A stretch of 64,000 nucleotides of DNA from Phaeospirillum tilakii (GCF_042683125.1 NZ_JBHUIY010000011.1:1-64000), one strand, 5' to 3'; counted from the stretch's first letter, positions 17,152 to 26,684 are shown. Translations and numbers: made by a program. The notes: generated by a model from the sequence alone, not told the origin.

Positions 17152-18327
17152 TTACAGCCCGCGTTCGAAGGCATCCGGCGCGCGCAGATAGGCCTGGAAC
17201 ACGTCGGGCAGCTTGCGGCGCAGATCGCCGTCGGGATCGGCGGGATCGAGCCGGGTCGCCGCGATCTTCTCGCAGAAGATCTTGGTCAGCTTCTTGTTGC
17301 CGGGCAGGCCGAAGATCTCGGCGAATTTCGCCTCGCCCAGCGCGGCGCTGCCGGTTTCGAGGAAGATCGGGATCTGGGCGAATTGCAGGCAGCGGATGAT
17401 CTGGTTGATCGCGTCCGCCGACAGGATATGGAGGTGGGAAGCCATCTGCTCCAGATCCTTGGCGTTCTGGGTCTCCATCGCCTCGAGCCGGTCGCAATCG
17501 ACGCACATTTCCCAGAAATTCTCGCCCATCTTCCCATAGACCGCGTCGCGCAGGAATTCGTAGCGCTCCGGGCCGAGGAAGGCGACGCCCTTGGCCGCCA
17601 GCGGCTGGGTGTCGAGCATCTCGCGCATTTCGGCGCTCGACAGGATCTTCTTGGCCTGCTCCATGCTGTGGCGGCCGATGTCGGCCAAGGCGAGGATCCC
17701 TTCGGCGGTGCGCAGCGAGGTGACGCCACGGCCGAGTTCGCGGATCAGCCGGGGCGGCAGCTCGGCGAAATAGGGGATCAGCGGCACCTGCCAGTCGTAA
17801 TCGAGGAAATCCTTGATCGATTCGTAGAACTGGTCGGCCTGGGTGGCCTGCCGCTTCGGCACCTCGGCCTCGCTCCATTTGCCGAGCACCAGGGCGGCGA
17901 CCTTTTCGAGCAGGGTGCGGCTCTCGGGCTTGACCGCCGGGGTGACCGGGGCCTTGTCGGGCGCCGGGGCGAACCGCTTCTGGGAATAGGCCTTGGCGCC
18001 CGAACGCACCACCATGCTGATCACCTGATCGAGGCTGCGCTCGCAGCGCAGCGGCACATCGTCGGCGCTGACCGGGGCGCCGGCGGGATCGACCAGGAAT
18101 TCCTGGAAACAGTCGCGCCGGGTCCGCACCAGTTGCAGACAGGCGTGCAGCAGCTCGGGGCTGGCCATCACCGCGACATAGGGGTCGGGGAACGCGCGCA
18201 GGTCGGGGATCAGCTCCAGCACCCGGGCCAGGACCGGTCCCTTGATGGTGGTGACGATCTCGCGCCGGTTGCGGGCGTCGCGATCGGCGGCGGCGTTGGC
18301 GGGGGGCTTGACAGGCGCGGCACTCAT
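17152..18327 (-). CDS. Conserved hypothetical cytosolic protein
   Basis: I do not recognise this family. The 391-residue product has no signal peptide or membrane segment. It is mostly helical, with CVDCDRLEAMETQNAKDLEQ in the middle and an acidic, Lys-rich C-terminal half (EIFGLPGNKKLTKIFCEKI). It is followed on the same strand by a DUF2336 gene upstream (41 bases between), so the two may be co-transcribed. Nothing in the sequence shows an enzymatic motif. Confidence 0.75.
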   Translation of the reverse strand: MSAAPVKPPANAAADRDARNRREIVTTIKGPVLARVLELIPDLRAFPDPYVAVMASPELLHACLQLVRTRRDCFQEFLVDPAGAPVSADDVPLRCERSLDQVISMVVRSGAKAYSQKRFAPAPDKAPVTPAVKPESRTLLEKVAALVLGKWSEAEVPKRQATQADQFYESIKDFLDYDWQVPLIPYFAELPPRLIRELGRGVTSLRTAEGILALADIGRHSMEQAKKILSSAEMREMLDTQPLAAKGVAFLGPERYEFLRDAVYGKMGENFWEMCVDCDRLEAMETQNAKDLEQMASHLHILSADAINQIIRCLQFAQIPIFLETGSAALGEAKFAEIFGLPGNKKLTKIFCEKIAATRLDPADPDGDLRRKLPDVFQAYLRAPDAFERGL

Positions 18328-18368
18328 CCGGACGTCCTATTCCTCTCCTTCAGATCCCGGGGCCGGCT

Positions 18369-19484
18369 TCACGCTCCGGCGATCGACCCGGGCAGGCGGT
18401 TGAGCTTGGCGAGCAGATATTCGAGATCGTCGTTCTCGAACTCGACGCCAAGGTCGCCATACTGCGTAAGGATACGCTCGATCATACGACGGGAGAAGCG
18501 TTCCCGATCATGGGGGCCGCCGTCATATTCCATTTCGGTCGAAACATCGACCGCCGCCCGCATCGCGGCGAAGAAGGCGCGCGGCAGCCCGGCCTTCTCG
18601 AACAGCGCCTCGAAGCCGCGCTTGCCGGCGTCGTGGATCAGGGTGCGGCCGTTTTCGATCCTGATCCGCGCCAGCTTGGCCAGCGCCCCCTCGAAGAACG
18701 GCATGTCGCCCATGCAGATCGCCCGCAGGATGATCGAGGGGGTGAGGCGGCCGACCCGGTAGAGGTGATCGACCAGCGGCGCCGCCTCGGCCTCGGAGCC
18801 GGACAGGCCGAGCACCGCCAGTTCGCGCGCCTGGATCATCACCACCGCCACCGCCTCGGGCGACAGGTCGCGCCGCGACAGCAGGCTGCTGCGCAGATGC
18901 TCCGACACCCGGGTCATCAGCCGTTCCGCCACCGACACCGGCAGCGCCTTGCGCTCGATCAGCGAGCGGCCGACGCTTTCGGCCTCGCCATAGCGTTCGA
19001 CCACCCGGTCGAGCGAGCCCTCGCTCAGCTCGGCGCCGTCATTGGCGACCAGGGTGGCGACCGCATGCTCGTTGCCGCTGTCGATCAGGGCGTCGGCGAC
19101 GCTGGCCGAGACGCTGGACCGGGCGGCGACCGCGCTCTGTTTTTCCGGCCCCTGGCTGCGGACGATCTCGACCAGATCCTCGTCGGTCAGCGCCTCGGAG
19201 AATTGCAGCATCGGCAGCGAGACGTCCTCGACGTCGTTGGCGAGCGCCATCGCGACGTCGTGGGGGACGGCGGGATTGTCCTTCAACTGGCGCACCAGCG
19301 CCTCGCGCACCCGCACCTCGGCGTCATGCACCATCATGCGGAAGATGTCTTCGGCGATGCGGCGCTGGTCGGGACTGAGACCGGCATGCTGCGAGGCGAT
19401 CTTGGCGGCGATTTCCGCCCGGGTCTCGCCATCGGGATGGGAGAGCAGGCGCCGGACGTCTTCCTCGTCGAGTTGATGGTCCAC
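18369..19484 (-). CDS. DUF2336 domain-containing protein
   Basis: The 371-residue product starts MDHQLDEEDVRRLLSHPDGE and consists of HEAT-like helical repeats (HDAEVRVREALVRQLKDNP, VPHDVAMALANDVEDVSLPM), the pattern of DUF2336, a family widespread in alphaproteobacteria. The function is unknown; HEAT-like repeats suggest protein binding. It is the promoter-proximal gene of a pair with the hypothetical gene at 17152-18327. Confidence 0.85.
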   Translation of the reverse strand: MDHQLDEEDVRRLLSHPDGETRAEIAAKIASQHAGLSPDQRRIAEDIFRMMVHDAEVRVREALVRQLKDNPAVPHDVAMALANDVEDVSLPMLQFSEALTDEDLVEIVRSQGPEKQSAVAARSSVSASVADALIDSGNEHAVATLVANDGAELSEGSLDRVVERYGEAESVGRSLIERKALPVSVAERLMTRVSEHLRSSLLSRRDLSPEAVAVVMIQARELAVLGLSGSEAEAAPLVDHLYRVGRLTPSIILRAICMGDMPFFEGALAKLARIRIENGRTLIHDAGKRGFEALFEKAGLPRAFFAAMRAAVDVSTEMEYDGGPHDRERFSRRMIERILTQYGDLGVEFENDDLEYLLAKLNRLPGSIAGA

Positions 19485-19561
19485 GGCTTGGATCCCTTTC
19501 TGTGATCTCCCCGGGGGTGTGGCCTTCCCGCCGGCCGAGCCGGCGCGCCGGAGCTTGGGGG

Positions 19562-20254
19562 TCAGTCTCCGTCGAGGAAGCGGGCCAGCAGGCGGGCGCC
19601 GTGCGGCTCGAGCCGGGCGGCATGGGTGGCGGTGGCGGCGCGCAGCGCCGGAACCGACAGGCCGGCCGCGCCGATTTCGGCGGCATGGCCGATCAGCCAG
19701 CGTTCAAAGCCCCGGGCGGTGACCTCGGGGTGGAACTGAAGGGCCAGGGCGCGGCCGTGGCGGAAGGCCTGGTTGGGCGTCGGGCCGGTCGAGGCCAGCG
19801 GCAGGCAGCCGGCCGGCAGGTCGAACACGTCGCCGTGCCAGTGCAGCACCGGCAGGTCGCCCAGTTCGCCCAGCGGCGAGGCCTGGCCGGCGGCGGTCAG
19901 GCCGAGCGGGGCCCAGCCGATCTCCTTGCCGGCCGGGTTGGGCGCGACCCGCGCCCCCAGCGCCCGCGCCATCAACTGGGCGCCGAGGCAGAGGCCGAGC
20001 AGCGGGGTGCCGGCGGCCAGCCGGGCGCCGATCAGCCGCAATTCGTCCTCGAGGAAGGGATAGAGCGCGCCGTCATAGGCGCCGATCGGGCCGCCCAGCA
20101 CCACCATCAGGTCGGGGGTCAGCGGGTCGATCCGCGCCAGATCGTCCCAGCCGGCGTCGCGATAGACCACCTGATAGCCCGCGTTCCGCAGCACCGGCTC
20201 GAAGGCGCCGAGGTCCTCGAAGGCGACATGACGGATGGCAAGGCAGCTCTTCAT
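19562..20254 (-). CDS. Class I glutamine amidotransferase-like protein
   Basis: The 230-residue product carries the GATase1 nucleophile elbow GLCLGAQLMARALGA with the catalytic Cys, and LQFHPEVTARGFERWL with the catalytic His. It is a stand-alone domain of the GuaA-like/YfeJ type, not fused to a synthetase. The N-terminal segment VVLGGPIGAYD is the oxyanion region. The substrate is unknown; such proteins may act as glutaminases or gamma-glutamyl hydrolases. Confidence 0.9.
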   Translation of the reverse strand: MKSCLAIRHVAFEDLGAFEPVLRNAGYQVVYRDAGWDDLARIDPLTPDLMVVLGGPIGAYDGALYPFLEDELRLIGARLAAGTPLLGLCLGAQLMARALGARVAPNPAGKEIGWAPLGLTAAGQASPLGELGDLPVLHWHGDVFDLPAGCLPLASTGPTPNQAFRHGRALALQFHPEVTARGFERWLIGHAAEIGAAGLSVPALRAATATHAARLEPHGARLLARFLDGD

Positions 20255-20482
20255 ACCAAACAGATAGCCCGTCCGGGCGGTTTCGTCGAGTCCCGAGAAG
20301 GGGGACCCGGCAATCGGGCGACACGCGCGATGATCGCATCGGGGGGAACCGGGGGCGGCGGGGCGGGCGGGCGCCGGCCCGGGACCTGCGGGATTTTCTG
20401 GCTTTTCGATCCGGGCAAAGACTTATAACGTCGGCGGGGGCGCCCTCGGCGGCGCCGTCATCCGCAAGTCTCAGAGGAACCG

Positions 20483-20905
20483 ATGTCGCTCAAGATCAAT
20501 CTGGCCCAGGGCGAATCCATCCTGATCGGCAAGGCCAAGGTACAGAACGGCGGCGCCGGCCGCTGTATCCTGATCGTCAGCGGCAGCGAGAACGTGCTGC
20601 GGGAAAAGCGCATCATGCGCGAACGCGACGCCACCACCCCGATCCGGCGGCTTTATTTCGTCACCCAGAGCCTCTATCTGACCGACGACAAGCCGAAGCT
20701 GTTCACGCTCTACCACCAGATCGCCCGCGAGGCGGTGGCGGCATGGCCGATGCTGGCCGGCGCGGTCACCGATGTCGGCGAGCTGATCCTGGTCGAACGC
20801 TATTATGATGCGCTGATGGCCTGCCACACCCTGACCGAGGTCGAGCGCGGCCTGATCGAGGCGGCGGCCGGCGGCGGGGCGGCGGCCGAGGCCGCGCCGG
20901 GCTGA
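20483..20905 (+). CDS. flbT: Flagellar biosynthesis repressor FlbT
   Basis: FlbT binds flagellin mRNA leaders and lowers flagellin translation in Caulobacter. The 140-residue product has the family N-terminus MSLKINLAQGESILIGKAKV and the conserved REKRIMRERDATTPIRRLYF stretch. It normally pairs with flaF, but no flaF or flagellin gene follows here; the next gene is dksA on the other strand. The start follows AGAGGAACCG. Confidence 0.93.
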   Translation: MSLKINLAQGESILIGKAKVQNGGAGRCILIVSGSENVLREKRIMRERDATTPIRRLYFVTQSLYLTDDKPKLFTLYHQIAREAVAAWPMLAGAVTDVGELILVERYYDALMACHTLTEVERGLIEAAAGGGAAAEAAPG

Positions 20906-20928
20906 GCCCGGCCCGCCGGTCGGCGACG

Positions 20929-20960
20929 GCCCCTCCCCGGTTCGAAAAAAGGGGAGGGCG
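20929..20960. terminator. Probable bidirectional terminator between flbT and dksA
   Basis: The convergent gap contains an 8-bp stem CCCTCCCC (20931-20938) and GGGGAGGG (20951-20958) around an AT-containing loop with a run of six A. For the minus strand that run reads as T residues inside the loop, so intrinsic termination is plausible but not textbook. Confidence 0.45.
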
Positions 20961-20966
20961 GCCGGC

Positions 20967-21383
<417 letters not shown>

Positions 21384-21525
21384 GCGAACCCTCGAAGTCG
21401 CGGTCGGTCCCAAATCGTTGCGGAATATATGGACCGAACTCCCCTGTCGCAAGCACGCTCTTCACATTGGGGTCAGGGAATTTGTCGGGGCAAACCGTCG
21501 AGGGGCAAGGATTCGGCCGTCCGAC

Positions 21526-21960
21526 TCAGGCCCGGGGCGAAAGTTTGGCCAGCTCCACCGCCACTCTCAGCTCGATTTCGTCAAGGATCGTGCCGAGGCG
21601 CGGATCGTCGCACGACTCGCGGCGGGTGCGCAGGGTCTGGGCCAGGGCGGCGACACGGGCGGCGGGAATTTCGCCCAGCAGCAGCCCGTGGCGGAGGTCC
21701 TCCAGCCCCTCGATCAGGTCCTGGCCGCGCCGGACCAGCCGGCGGCGGGCTTCGCGCCCGGTGGCGCCGCCATCCTGCTGGACCATCAGCAGGGCATCGA
21801 CCGCGGTGAGGCCGACCGGCGCCTCCACCGCCACCGGCTCCTCGCCGGCCTCAAGGGATTCGGCCAGGGTGCGGCGGAAGCCGTCGCCCTTGGCGGTCTT
21901 GTCGGTGCGGCGGGGGGCACCGGCCACGGCGCCGCCCGCGCCAATTCCGGAGATCTTCAC
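21526..21960 (-). CDS. fliX: Flagellar assembly regulator FliX
   Basis: In Caulobacter, FliX controls the sigma-54 activator FlbD, coupling class II assembly to later flagellar gene expression. The 144-residue product from a GTG start preceded by GAGGGACC opens MKISGIGAGG and has the family core VDALLMVQQ and RRLVRRGQDLIEGLEDLRHG. It is divergent from flgI, whose promoter is sigma-54-type, the same arrangement as in Caulobacter (fliX-flgI). Confidence 0.88.
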   Translation of the reverse strand: MKISGIGAGGAVAGAPRRTDKTAKGDGFRRTLAESLEAGEEPVAVEAPVGLTAVDALLMVQQDGGATGREARRRLVRRGQDLIEGLEDLRHGLLLGEIPAARVAALAQTLRTRRESCDDPRLGTILDEIELRVAVELAKLSPRA

Positions 21961-22179
21961 GGGTCCCTCGCGAGGTTGGGGGTCACATCCAGCGCGGCCC
22001 GCTCGGGGCCGCCATCGCCCAGCCTAGCACATTCGCGGTTGGGAGGCGAAATCACCGCGCGGGGGCGCGTGCGGGACGGCGGCGGGGGAGGGCGGCAGGA
22101 TTTGCCGGGTGGGCGGGCGAACTTGCCCGGTCGCCGCCGCCGCCGCCGCCCGGGGCCGGCCATTCCCGCCGGCCGGGGT

Positions 22180-22195
22180 TGGCACGATCTTCGCA
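22180..22195 (+). promoter_or_regulatory. Sigma-54 promoter of flgI
   Basis: The sequence TGGCACGATCTTCGCA matches the RpoN consensus TGGCACG-N4-TTGCW with one change; the GG (22181-22182) and GC (22193-22194) are exactly 12 bases apart. Transcription would start near 22205, about 40 bases before the flgI ATG. FliX encoded on the other side fits FlbD-type activation. Confidence 0.8.
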
Positions 22196-22244
22196 TTGGT
22201 CCCGGCGCAGACTTTAAGCCCGCTCATCCGAGGGATGATCCGCC

Positions 22245-23414
22245 ATGCCGCCTGTCCCCGTTGCCTCCGCCGCCCCGTCGCCCGTCCTGCCGCTGGTCGC
22301 CCTGCTGATCGGACTGCTGGCCGCCGTCTGGGCCGGTCCCGCCACGGCCGGCTCGTCGCGCATCAAGGACATCGCCGATTTCGAGGGCGTGCGCGAGAAC
22401 ATGCTGATCGGCTACGGGCTGGTGGTCGGGCTCAACAACACCGGCGACAAGCTGACCAACATTCCCTACACCAAGGAAAGCCTGGCCGGCATGCTGGAGC
22501 GGCTCGGCGTCAACATCCGCGACAAGACCGGCTCGATGGGCAACATCGATCCCAAGGACGTCGCCGCGGTGATGGTGACCGCCACCCTGCCGCCGTTCGC
22601 CCGCCAGGGCAGCCGGATCGACGTCAGCGTCTCGGCGATGGGCGACGCCAAGGATCTGCGCGGTGGCACCCTGCTGGTCACCCCGCTGATCGGCGCCGAC
22701 GGCGAGGTCTATGCCGTCGGCCAGGGGCAGGTCGCCACCGGCGGCTTCACCGCCTCGGGCGCCTCGGGCAGTTCGGTCACCAAGGGGGTGCCCACCGCCG
22801 GCCGCATCGCCAGCGGGGCGATCGTCGAGCGCGAGCTGCCGTTCGAGATGAACCACCTCGATTCGGTCAAGATCAGCCTGCGCAACCCCGATTTCACCAC
22901 CGCCCGGCGGGTCGCCCAGGCGATCAATTCCTATCTCGGCAACGAACTGGCCCGCCCGATCGATCCCGGCACGGTGCAGATGATGGTGCCGCCCAATGCC
23001 CGCCAGAGCGTGGTCGATCTGCTGACCGACGTCGAGCAATTGCGGGTCGAGCCCGATCAGATCGCCCGGGTGGTGATCGACGAGAATTCCGGCACCATCG
23101 TGATGGGCGAGAATGTCCGCATCAGCACGGTGGCGATCGCCCAGGGCCAGCTGACCATCCGCATCAGCGAGACGCCCCAGGTGTCGCAACCCTCGCCCTT
23201 CTCCGAGGGCGGCACCACCACGGTGGTGCCCCGCTCCGACATCGAGGTCGATGACGGCGGCGGCAAGAAGCTGGCGGTGGTGCCCAACCGGGTCACCCTC
23301 CAGGAACTGGTGGAAGGGCTCAACAGCCTCGGCATCGGCCCGCGCGACCTGATCAGCATCCTGCAGGCGGTCAAGGCGGCCGGCGCGTTGCAGGCCACCC
23401 TGGAGACGATGTGA
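22245..23414 (+). CDS. flgI: Flagellar P-ring protein FlgI
   Basis: FlgI forms the periplasmic P ring around the rod. The 389-residue product has a signal peptide (about 1-36, ending GPATAG) followed by SSRIKDIADFEGVRENMLIGYG. Family blocks include LVVGLNNTGD, TATLPPFARQGSRIDVSVSA and the C-terminal LGIGPRDLISILQAVKAAGAL. Length is normal. It heads an operon with the rod-binding gene and a FlgN-like gene. Confidence 0.97.
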   Translation: MPPVPVASAAPSPVLPLVALLIGLLAAVWAGPATAGSSRIKDIADFEGVRENMLIGYGLVVGLNNTGDKLTNIPYTKESLAGMLERLGVNIRDKTGSMGNIDPKDVAAVMVTATLPPFARQGSRIDVSVSAMGDAKDLRGGTLLVTPLIGADGEVYAVGQGQVATGGFTASGASGSSVTKGVPTAGRIASGAIVERELPFEMNHLDSVKISLRNPDFTTARRVAQAINSYLGNELARPIDPGTVQMMVPPNARQSVVDLLTDVEQLRVEPDQIARVVIDENSGTIVMGENVRISTVAIAQGQLTIRISETPQVSQPSPFSEGGTTTVVPRSDIEVDDGGGKKLAVVPNRVTLQELVEGLNSLGIGPRDLISILQAVKAAGALQATLETM

Positions 23415-23734
23415 TGAGCACGACGATCGGCCAGTCCACCGCCGCCTACAACAGCCCGAGCCACGCCGCCAACGCGGTCGGGGGCGAGGGCGACGACAAG
23501 CTGACCCGCACCGCCAAGGCGTTCGAGGCCCAGTTCCTCTCCCAGCTCTATCAGTTCATGTATGAGGGGGTGCAGACCGACGGCATGTTCGGCGGCGGCG
23601 AGGGGGAGAAGATGTTCCGCTCCATGCTGTTCGACGAATATGCCAAGATGACCGTCGAACGGCCCGGCGGCAGCGGGCTTGGCATTGCGGAGGCGGTGCG
23701 GTCGATGTTGCTGAAGCAGCAGGAGGTCGGCTGA
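23414..23734 (+). CDS. flgJ: Flagellar rod-binding protein (FlgJ N-terminal domain type)
   Basis: The 106-residue product is only the rod-binding domain of FlgJ, with the family motif AKAFEAQFLSQLYQFMYEG and FRSMLFDEYAKMT. The muramidase half found in enterobacterial FlgJ is absent, as is usual in alphaproteobacteria. The ATG shares bases with the flgI stop (TGATG), showing coupling. Confidence 0.9.
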   Translation: MSTTIGQSTAAYNSPSHAANAVGGEGDDKLTRTAKAFEAQFLSQLYQFMYEGVQTDGMFGGGEGEKMFRSMLFDEYAKMTVERPGGSGLGIAEAVRSMLLKQQEVG

Positions 23735-23735
23735 C

Positions 23736-24206
23736 ATGCCGGCGCCCCAGCCCCAGGGCGAGGTGGCGGCCGGAGGCGTCGACCCCGCCGGGTTGATGGC
23801 GGCCTGCTGCGACCTGTGCGAACTGCTCGACATCGAGAACGATGCCCTGGTCCATCACGACCCCGAGACGGTGGCGATGCTGATCGACCGCAAGGAGGCG
23901 CTGACCGGGGCCTATGCCGACGCGGTGCGGCGGATCGCCGCCGGCGCGCCGCGCAGCGCCGAGGCCTTCACGCCCGAGCAGCGCGATGCCCTGCTGGCCG
24001 CCGCCCGCGAGCTTGACGGGCTGATCGCCCGCAACGCCGCCCTGCTCGAGGCGGCGATCGAGGCCTCGCAGCGGGCGATCGAGGTGATCGCCCTGACCGT
24101 GCGCGAGGCCCAGGCCGCGGATTCGGCGGTGGTCTACAATCGGGGGGGCACCCTGTCCGGGTCCGAGGACCAGATCGGCGGGCACAGTTTCAACAACCTG
24201 ACCTGA
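23736..24206 (+). CDS. FlgN-like flagellar chaperone (probable)
   Basis: The 156-residue, mostly helical product (CCDLCELLDIENDALVHHDP, LIDRKEALTGAYADAVRRIA) ends in YNRGGTLSG...NNLT. Its position directly after the FlgJ-type gene and its helix pattern match the FlgN/FliT-like export chaperones for hook-associated proteins. The family call is moderate because the sequence is divergent. The start is 1 base after the preceding stop. Confidence 0.65.
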   Translation: MPAPQPQGEVAAGGVDPAGLMAACCDLCELLDIENDALVHHDPETVAMLIDRKEALTGAYADAVRRIAAGAPRSAEAFTPEQRDALLAAARELDGLIARNAALLEAAIEASQRAIEVIALTVREAQAADSAVVYNRGGTLSGSEDQIGGHSFNNLT

Positions 24207-24222
24207 GCCCGCCGCTCCCGCC

Positions 24223-24879
24223 TCAGCGGGCGGCGTTCTCCGCCGCCTGGTTGGCGGCGTCGTTGGCGGCGATCTTGCGGGCCAGCGCCTCCATCAGCGG
24301 CTCGATCCGGCCGCCCGAATTGCGCATCACCGAGGTGAAATCCTCGTGCATCGCCCGGATCAGGCTGATCCCGTCGACGGTGAGATCGACGATGCCGGGC
24401 TGGCCCTCGGGGGTGAAGGCGACCACCCAATCGACCTGCGACCGCGGCACGCCCGGCACGCTCCGCCCCACCTCGGACGGGATCCGCACCTTGGCGCCGA
24501 GATCCTGTCCCTCGCCCAGGGTGAAGGTGACGCCCTCGGCCGGTTCATCCAGCAGGCCGACATAGCTCGACACCACGAAGGTGATCAGCCGTTCCGAGAA
24601 GGCCGCCTGCTGGTCGGGCGGCAGTTTGGCCCAGCTTCGCCCCAGCACCGCCGCCGACAGCAGGCCCGGGTCGGTGTGGTGGCGCACGATCGCCTCGAGC
24701 CGGCGGGTGCGTTCCTCAAGCGGATAGGTCTTGCCCGAGGCGAAGGTGGAGATCCCTTCATCCATCGCCGACTGCACCGTCGCCCGTGCCGCGGCGATGT
24801 CGGCCGCCGCCGCCGGCACCGCCGGCGCCGCGATCGCCATCATCAGACCTGCCGCCGCCCAATACCGCCATCTCGTCAT
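24223..24879 (-). CDS. MlaC/Ttg2D family periplasmic lipid-binding protein
   Basis: MlaC-type proteins shuttle phospholipids between the outer membrane and the MlaFEDB ABC transporter. The 218-residue product has a signal peptide (about 1-26, ending AVPAAAA) and family blocks LGRSWAKLPPDQQAAFSERL and DWVVAFTPEG. No other Mla gene is in the window. It converges on the FlgN-like gene. Confidence 0.87.
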   Translation of the reverse strand: MTRWRYWAAAGLMMAIAAPAVPAAAADIAAARATVQSAMDEGISTFASGKTYPLEERTRRLEAIVRHHTDPGLLSAAVLGRSWAKLPPDQQAAFSERLITFVVSSYVGLLDEPAEGVTFTLGEGQDLGAKVRIPSEVGRSVPGVPRSQVDWVVAFTPEGQPGIVDLTVDGISLIRAMHEDFTSVMRNSGGRIEPLMEALARKIAANDAANQAAENAAR

Positions 24880-25124
24880 GCTGTTTCCTCGTCAGGCTGT
24901 GGCCCCGCTGTGGACCTGACCAAGGGTCATACTCCCGGCGCAGGGGGGAGGGCAAGGCAGGCGGGAGGTTTATGCCCAAAGCGCATCGAACCGGCGCGGG
25001 CCGGCGCGCGCTTACCCTTTTGCTCCCCTTGCGGGCGGCGGCGCGCGGTCCATAAAATAGGCCGCGAATAAAATTGGCGCAAATTTAAGCAAAAAGCGCC
25101 GGATTTCTGACAGGGAGATGGCCG

Positions 25125-25982
25125 GTGGCGGATCACGAAGGCTACCCGGGACCCGATGGGGGTGGACGCGGCGGCGGCGAGGCGGAGCCCGGTCACGATT
25201 GCGCCGTCATCGCGCTTGAAACGGCGCTGGAAGGCGGCATCGGCCGGGCGGTGGCGCTGGGGCGGGCGATGCTGCACCGGGCCCAGGGGGCGCGGCTGAG
25301 CGATCTGGCCGCCGGGATGGTCGATCTGGTCGAGCGCGGCCTCGACCAGCGCGAGGCGGCGCTGCGGCAATGGGCGGCCGAGGCGGCGGTGCGGTCCGGC
25401 TGCGAGGGGGGCGCCGCCGCCGCGCGGGCGGCCCGGCGGCTGGCGGCGCTCCTGTCCTGTTACGGCGGCCTGCGCGATCTGTGGCTGATCGATCCGGCCG
25501 GCCGGATCCTCGCCCGGGGCGGCGGCGCCGGTGGCGGCGCGGCGGTTCCGCCCGCCGACCAGCCCTGGTTCGTCGCCGCGCTGGCCGGACGGGCGGCGTC
25601 GGCGCTGGCGCCGGTGGCGGGCGAGGACGGCGTCCTGACGCTGCCGCTGGCCGCGCCGGTGTGGGGCGGGGATGGCAGCGTGCGCGGGGGGCTGGTGGCC
25701 TGGCTCGACTGGCGGGGGCTGGCCGGGACGGTGGTGCAGCGGGCGCGTCAGCGGCGCGAATCCGGCGCCTCGGCCCGATGTCTGCTGCTCGATCCGGACT
25801 GGCGGGTGATGGCGGCCTCGGACGGGCCGGCGGCGGACGAGATCTTCCCCCTGGCCGGCGTGGATGCGGCCGGCTTTTATACCGATGACGACGGGGTGAC
25901 GGTGGGCTATGCCCGTGGTGGCCGTGGCTGGTATGGGGTGGTGGCGCAGCGGCCGCGCGAACTGATGCGTCTGGCCCACTGA
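25125..25982 (+). CDS. Soluble Cache-like sensory protein without an output domain
   Basis: The 285-residue product begins at a GTG 7 bases after AGGGAG. Residues about 115-270 look like a Cache fold: YGGLRDLWLIDPAGRILA, then PPADQPWFVAALAG (similar to the PWY motif of dCache domains) and RCLLLDPDWRVMAAS. There is no signal peptide, no membrane segment and no kinase, GGDEF or methyl-accepting region. It may act as a cytoplasmic ligand sensor for a partner protein; this is inference. Confidence 0.6.
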   Translation: MADHEGYPGPDGGGRGGGEAEPGHDCAVIALETALEGGIGRAVALGRAMLHRAQGARLSDLAAGMVDLVERGLDQREAALRQWAAEAAVRSGCEGGAAAARAARRLAALLSCYGGLRDLWLIDPAGRILARGGGAGGGAAVPPADQPWFVAALAGRAASALAPVAGEDGVLTLPLAAPVWGGDGSVRGGLVAWLDWRGLAGTVVQRARQRRESGASARCLLLDPDWRVMAASDGPAADEIFPLAGVDAAGFYTDDDGVTVGYARGGRGWYGVVAQRPRELMRLAH

Positions 25983-26053
25983 AACGGCCGGTCCGGCCGT
26001 GCCGCCCGGGGGCGGTGGCCACGTTTCCCGGGGCGTCGGAGACGGTGGGAAAG

Positions 26054-26130
26054 TGGCGCGAGTGACGGGGCTCGAACCCGCGACCTCCGGCGTGACAGGC
26101 CGGCGCTCTGACCAACTGAGCTACACCCGC
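26054..26130 (-). tRNA. tRNA-Asp (GTC)
   Basis: Read on the minus strand, a complete 77-base cloverleaf begins GCGGGTGTAGCTCAGTTGG, has anticodon GTC in the loop CTGTCAC, T-arm GGTTCGAGCC and ends with discriminator G and encoded CCA. The acceptor GCGGGTG pairs with CACTCGC. Confidence 0.98.
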
Positions 26131-26243
26131 TTGGTGTGGGGGGGCTTATACCGGGGGGGCGGCTCGGGCGCAAGCGGGATTCGCATCGGTCGGCAAAAAA
26201 AATGTAAGATGGCGCCCCCGGCAACCAGGGAAGGGGGGGCGCA

Positions 26244-26426
26244 ATGGGCGAAATCATCAATCTCAACCGGGCGCGCAAGGCCAAGGCGCGGACGGAGCGG
26301 GAGGCGCAGGCGGCGGCCAACCGGCGCGCCTTCGGCCGGACCCGGGCCGAGCGCGAGGCCGACGCGGCCGAGCGGCGCCGGCAGGCGGCCGAACTCGACG
26401 CGCGGCGGCTTGAGCCGGACGAGTGA
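26244..26426 (+). CDS. DUF4169 family small protein
   Basis: The 60-residue product MGEIINLNRARKAKARTERE... is the DUF4169 signature: INLNRARKAK followed by a highly charged Arg/Glu helix. These small basic proteins are common in alphaproteobacteria and of unknown function. A Gly-rich purine run (GGGGGGGCGCA) lies just before the ATG. It sits between the tRNA-Asp and tRNA-Pro genes. Confidence 0.88.
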   Translation: MGEIINLNRARKAKARTEREAQAAANRRAFGRTRAEREADAAERRRQAAELDARRLEPDE

Positions 26427-26512
26427 TCCGGGACGGCGGGTGAGTCGCGGCGGTGCGGCCTGAGGGCGGCGGGCTTGCCTTTCGGGCGTGAACCCCGTAG
26501 AAAACAACGGAT

Positions 26513-26589
26513 CGGGGAGTAGCTCAGCCTGGTAGAGCATGGCGTTTGGGACGCCAGGGCCGCAAGTTCGAATCTTGTCTCCCCGACCA
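26513..26589 (+). tRNA. tRNA-Pro (TGG)
   Basis: A complete 77-base cloverleaf begins CGGGGAGTAGCTCAG, has the anticodon TGG (26547-26549) in the loop TTTGGGA and ends CTCCCCGACCA with encoded CCA. The acceptor CGGGGAG pairs with CTCCCCG. Confidence 0.98.
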
Positions 26590-26684
26590 TCGCCGTCCCT
26601 TCCCGCAACGCGGGGCATCCCCTCCTTGACAGTTGGCGGGGCGGCGGAAGACACTCCGACGCTTCGGTTGTCGCGGAGACCCCC

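Noticed and set aside
26054..26589. Integration hotspot at tRNA-Asp and tRNA-Pro
   Set aside because: No integrase, no partial tRNA duplicate and only a conserved DUF4169 gene between them.
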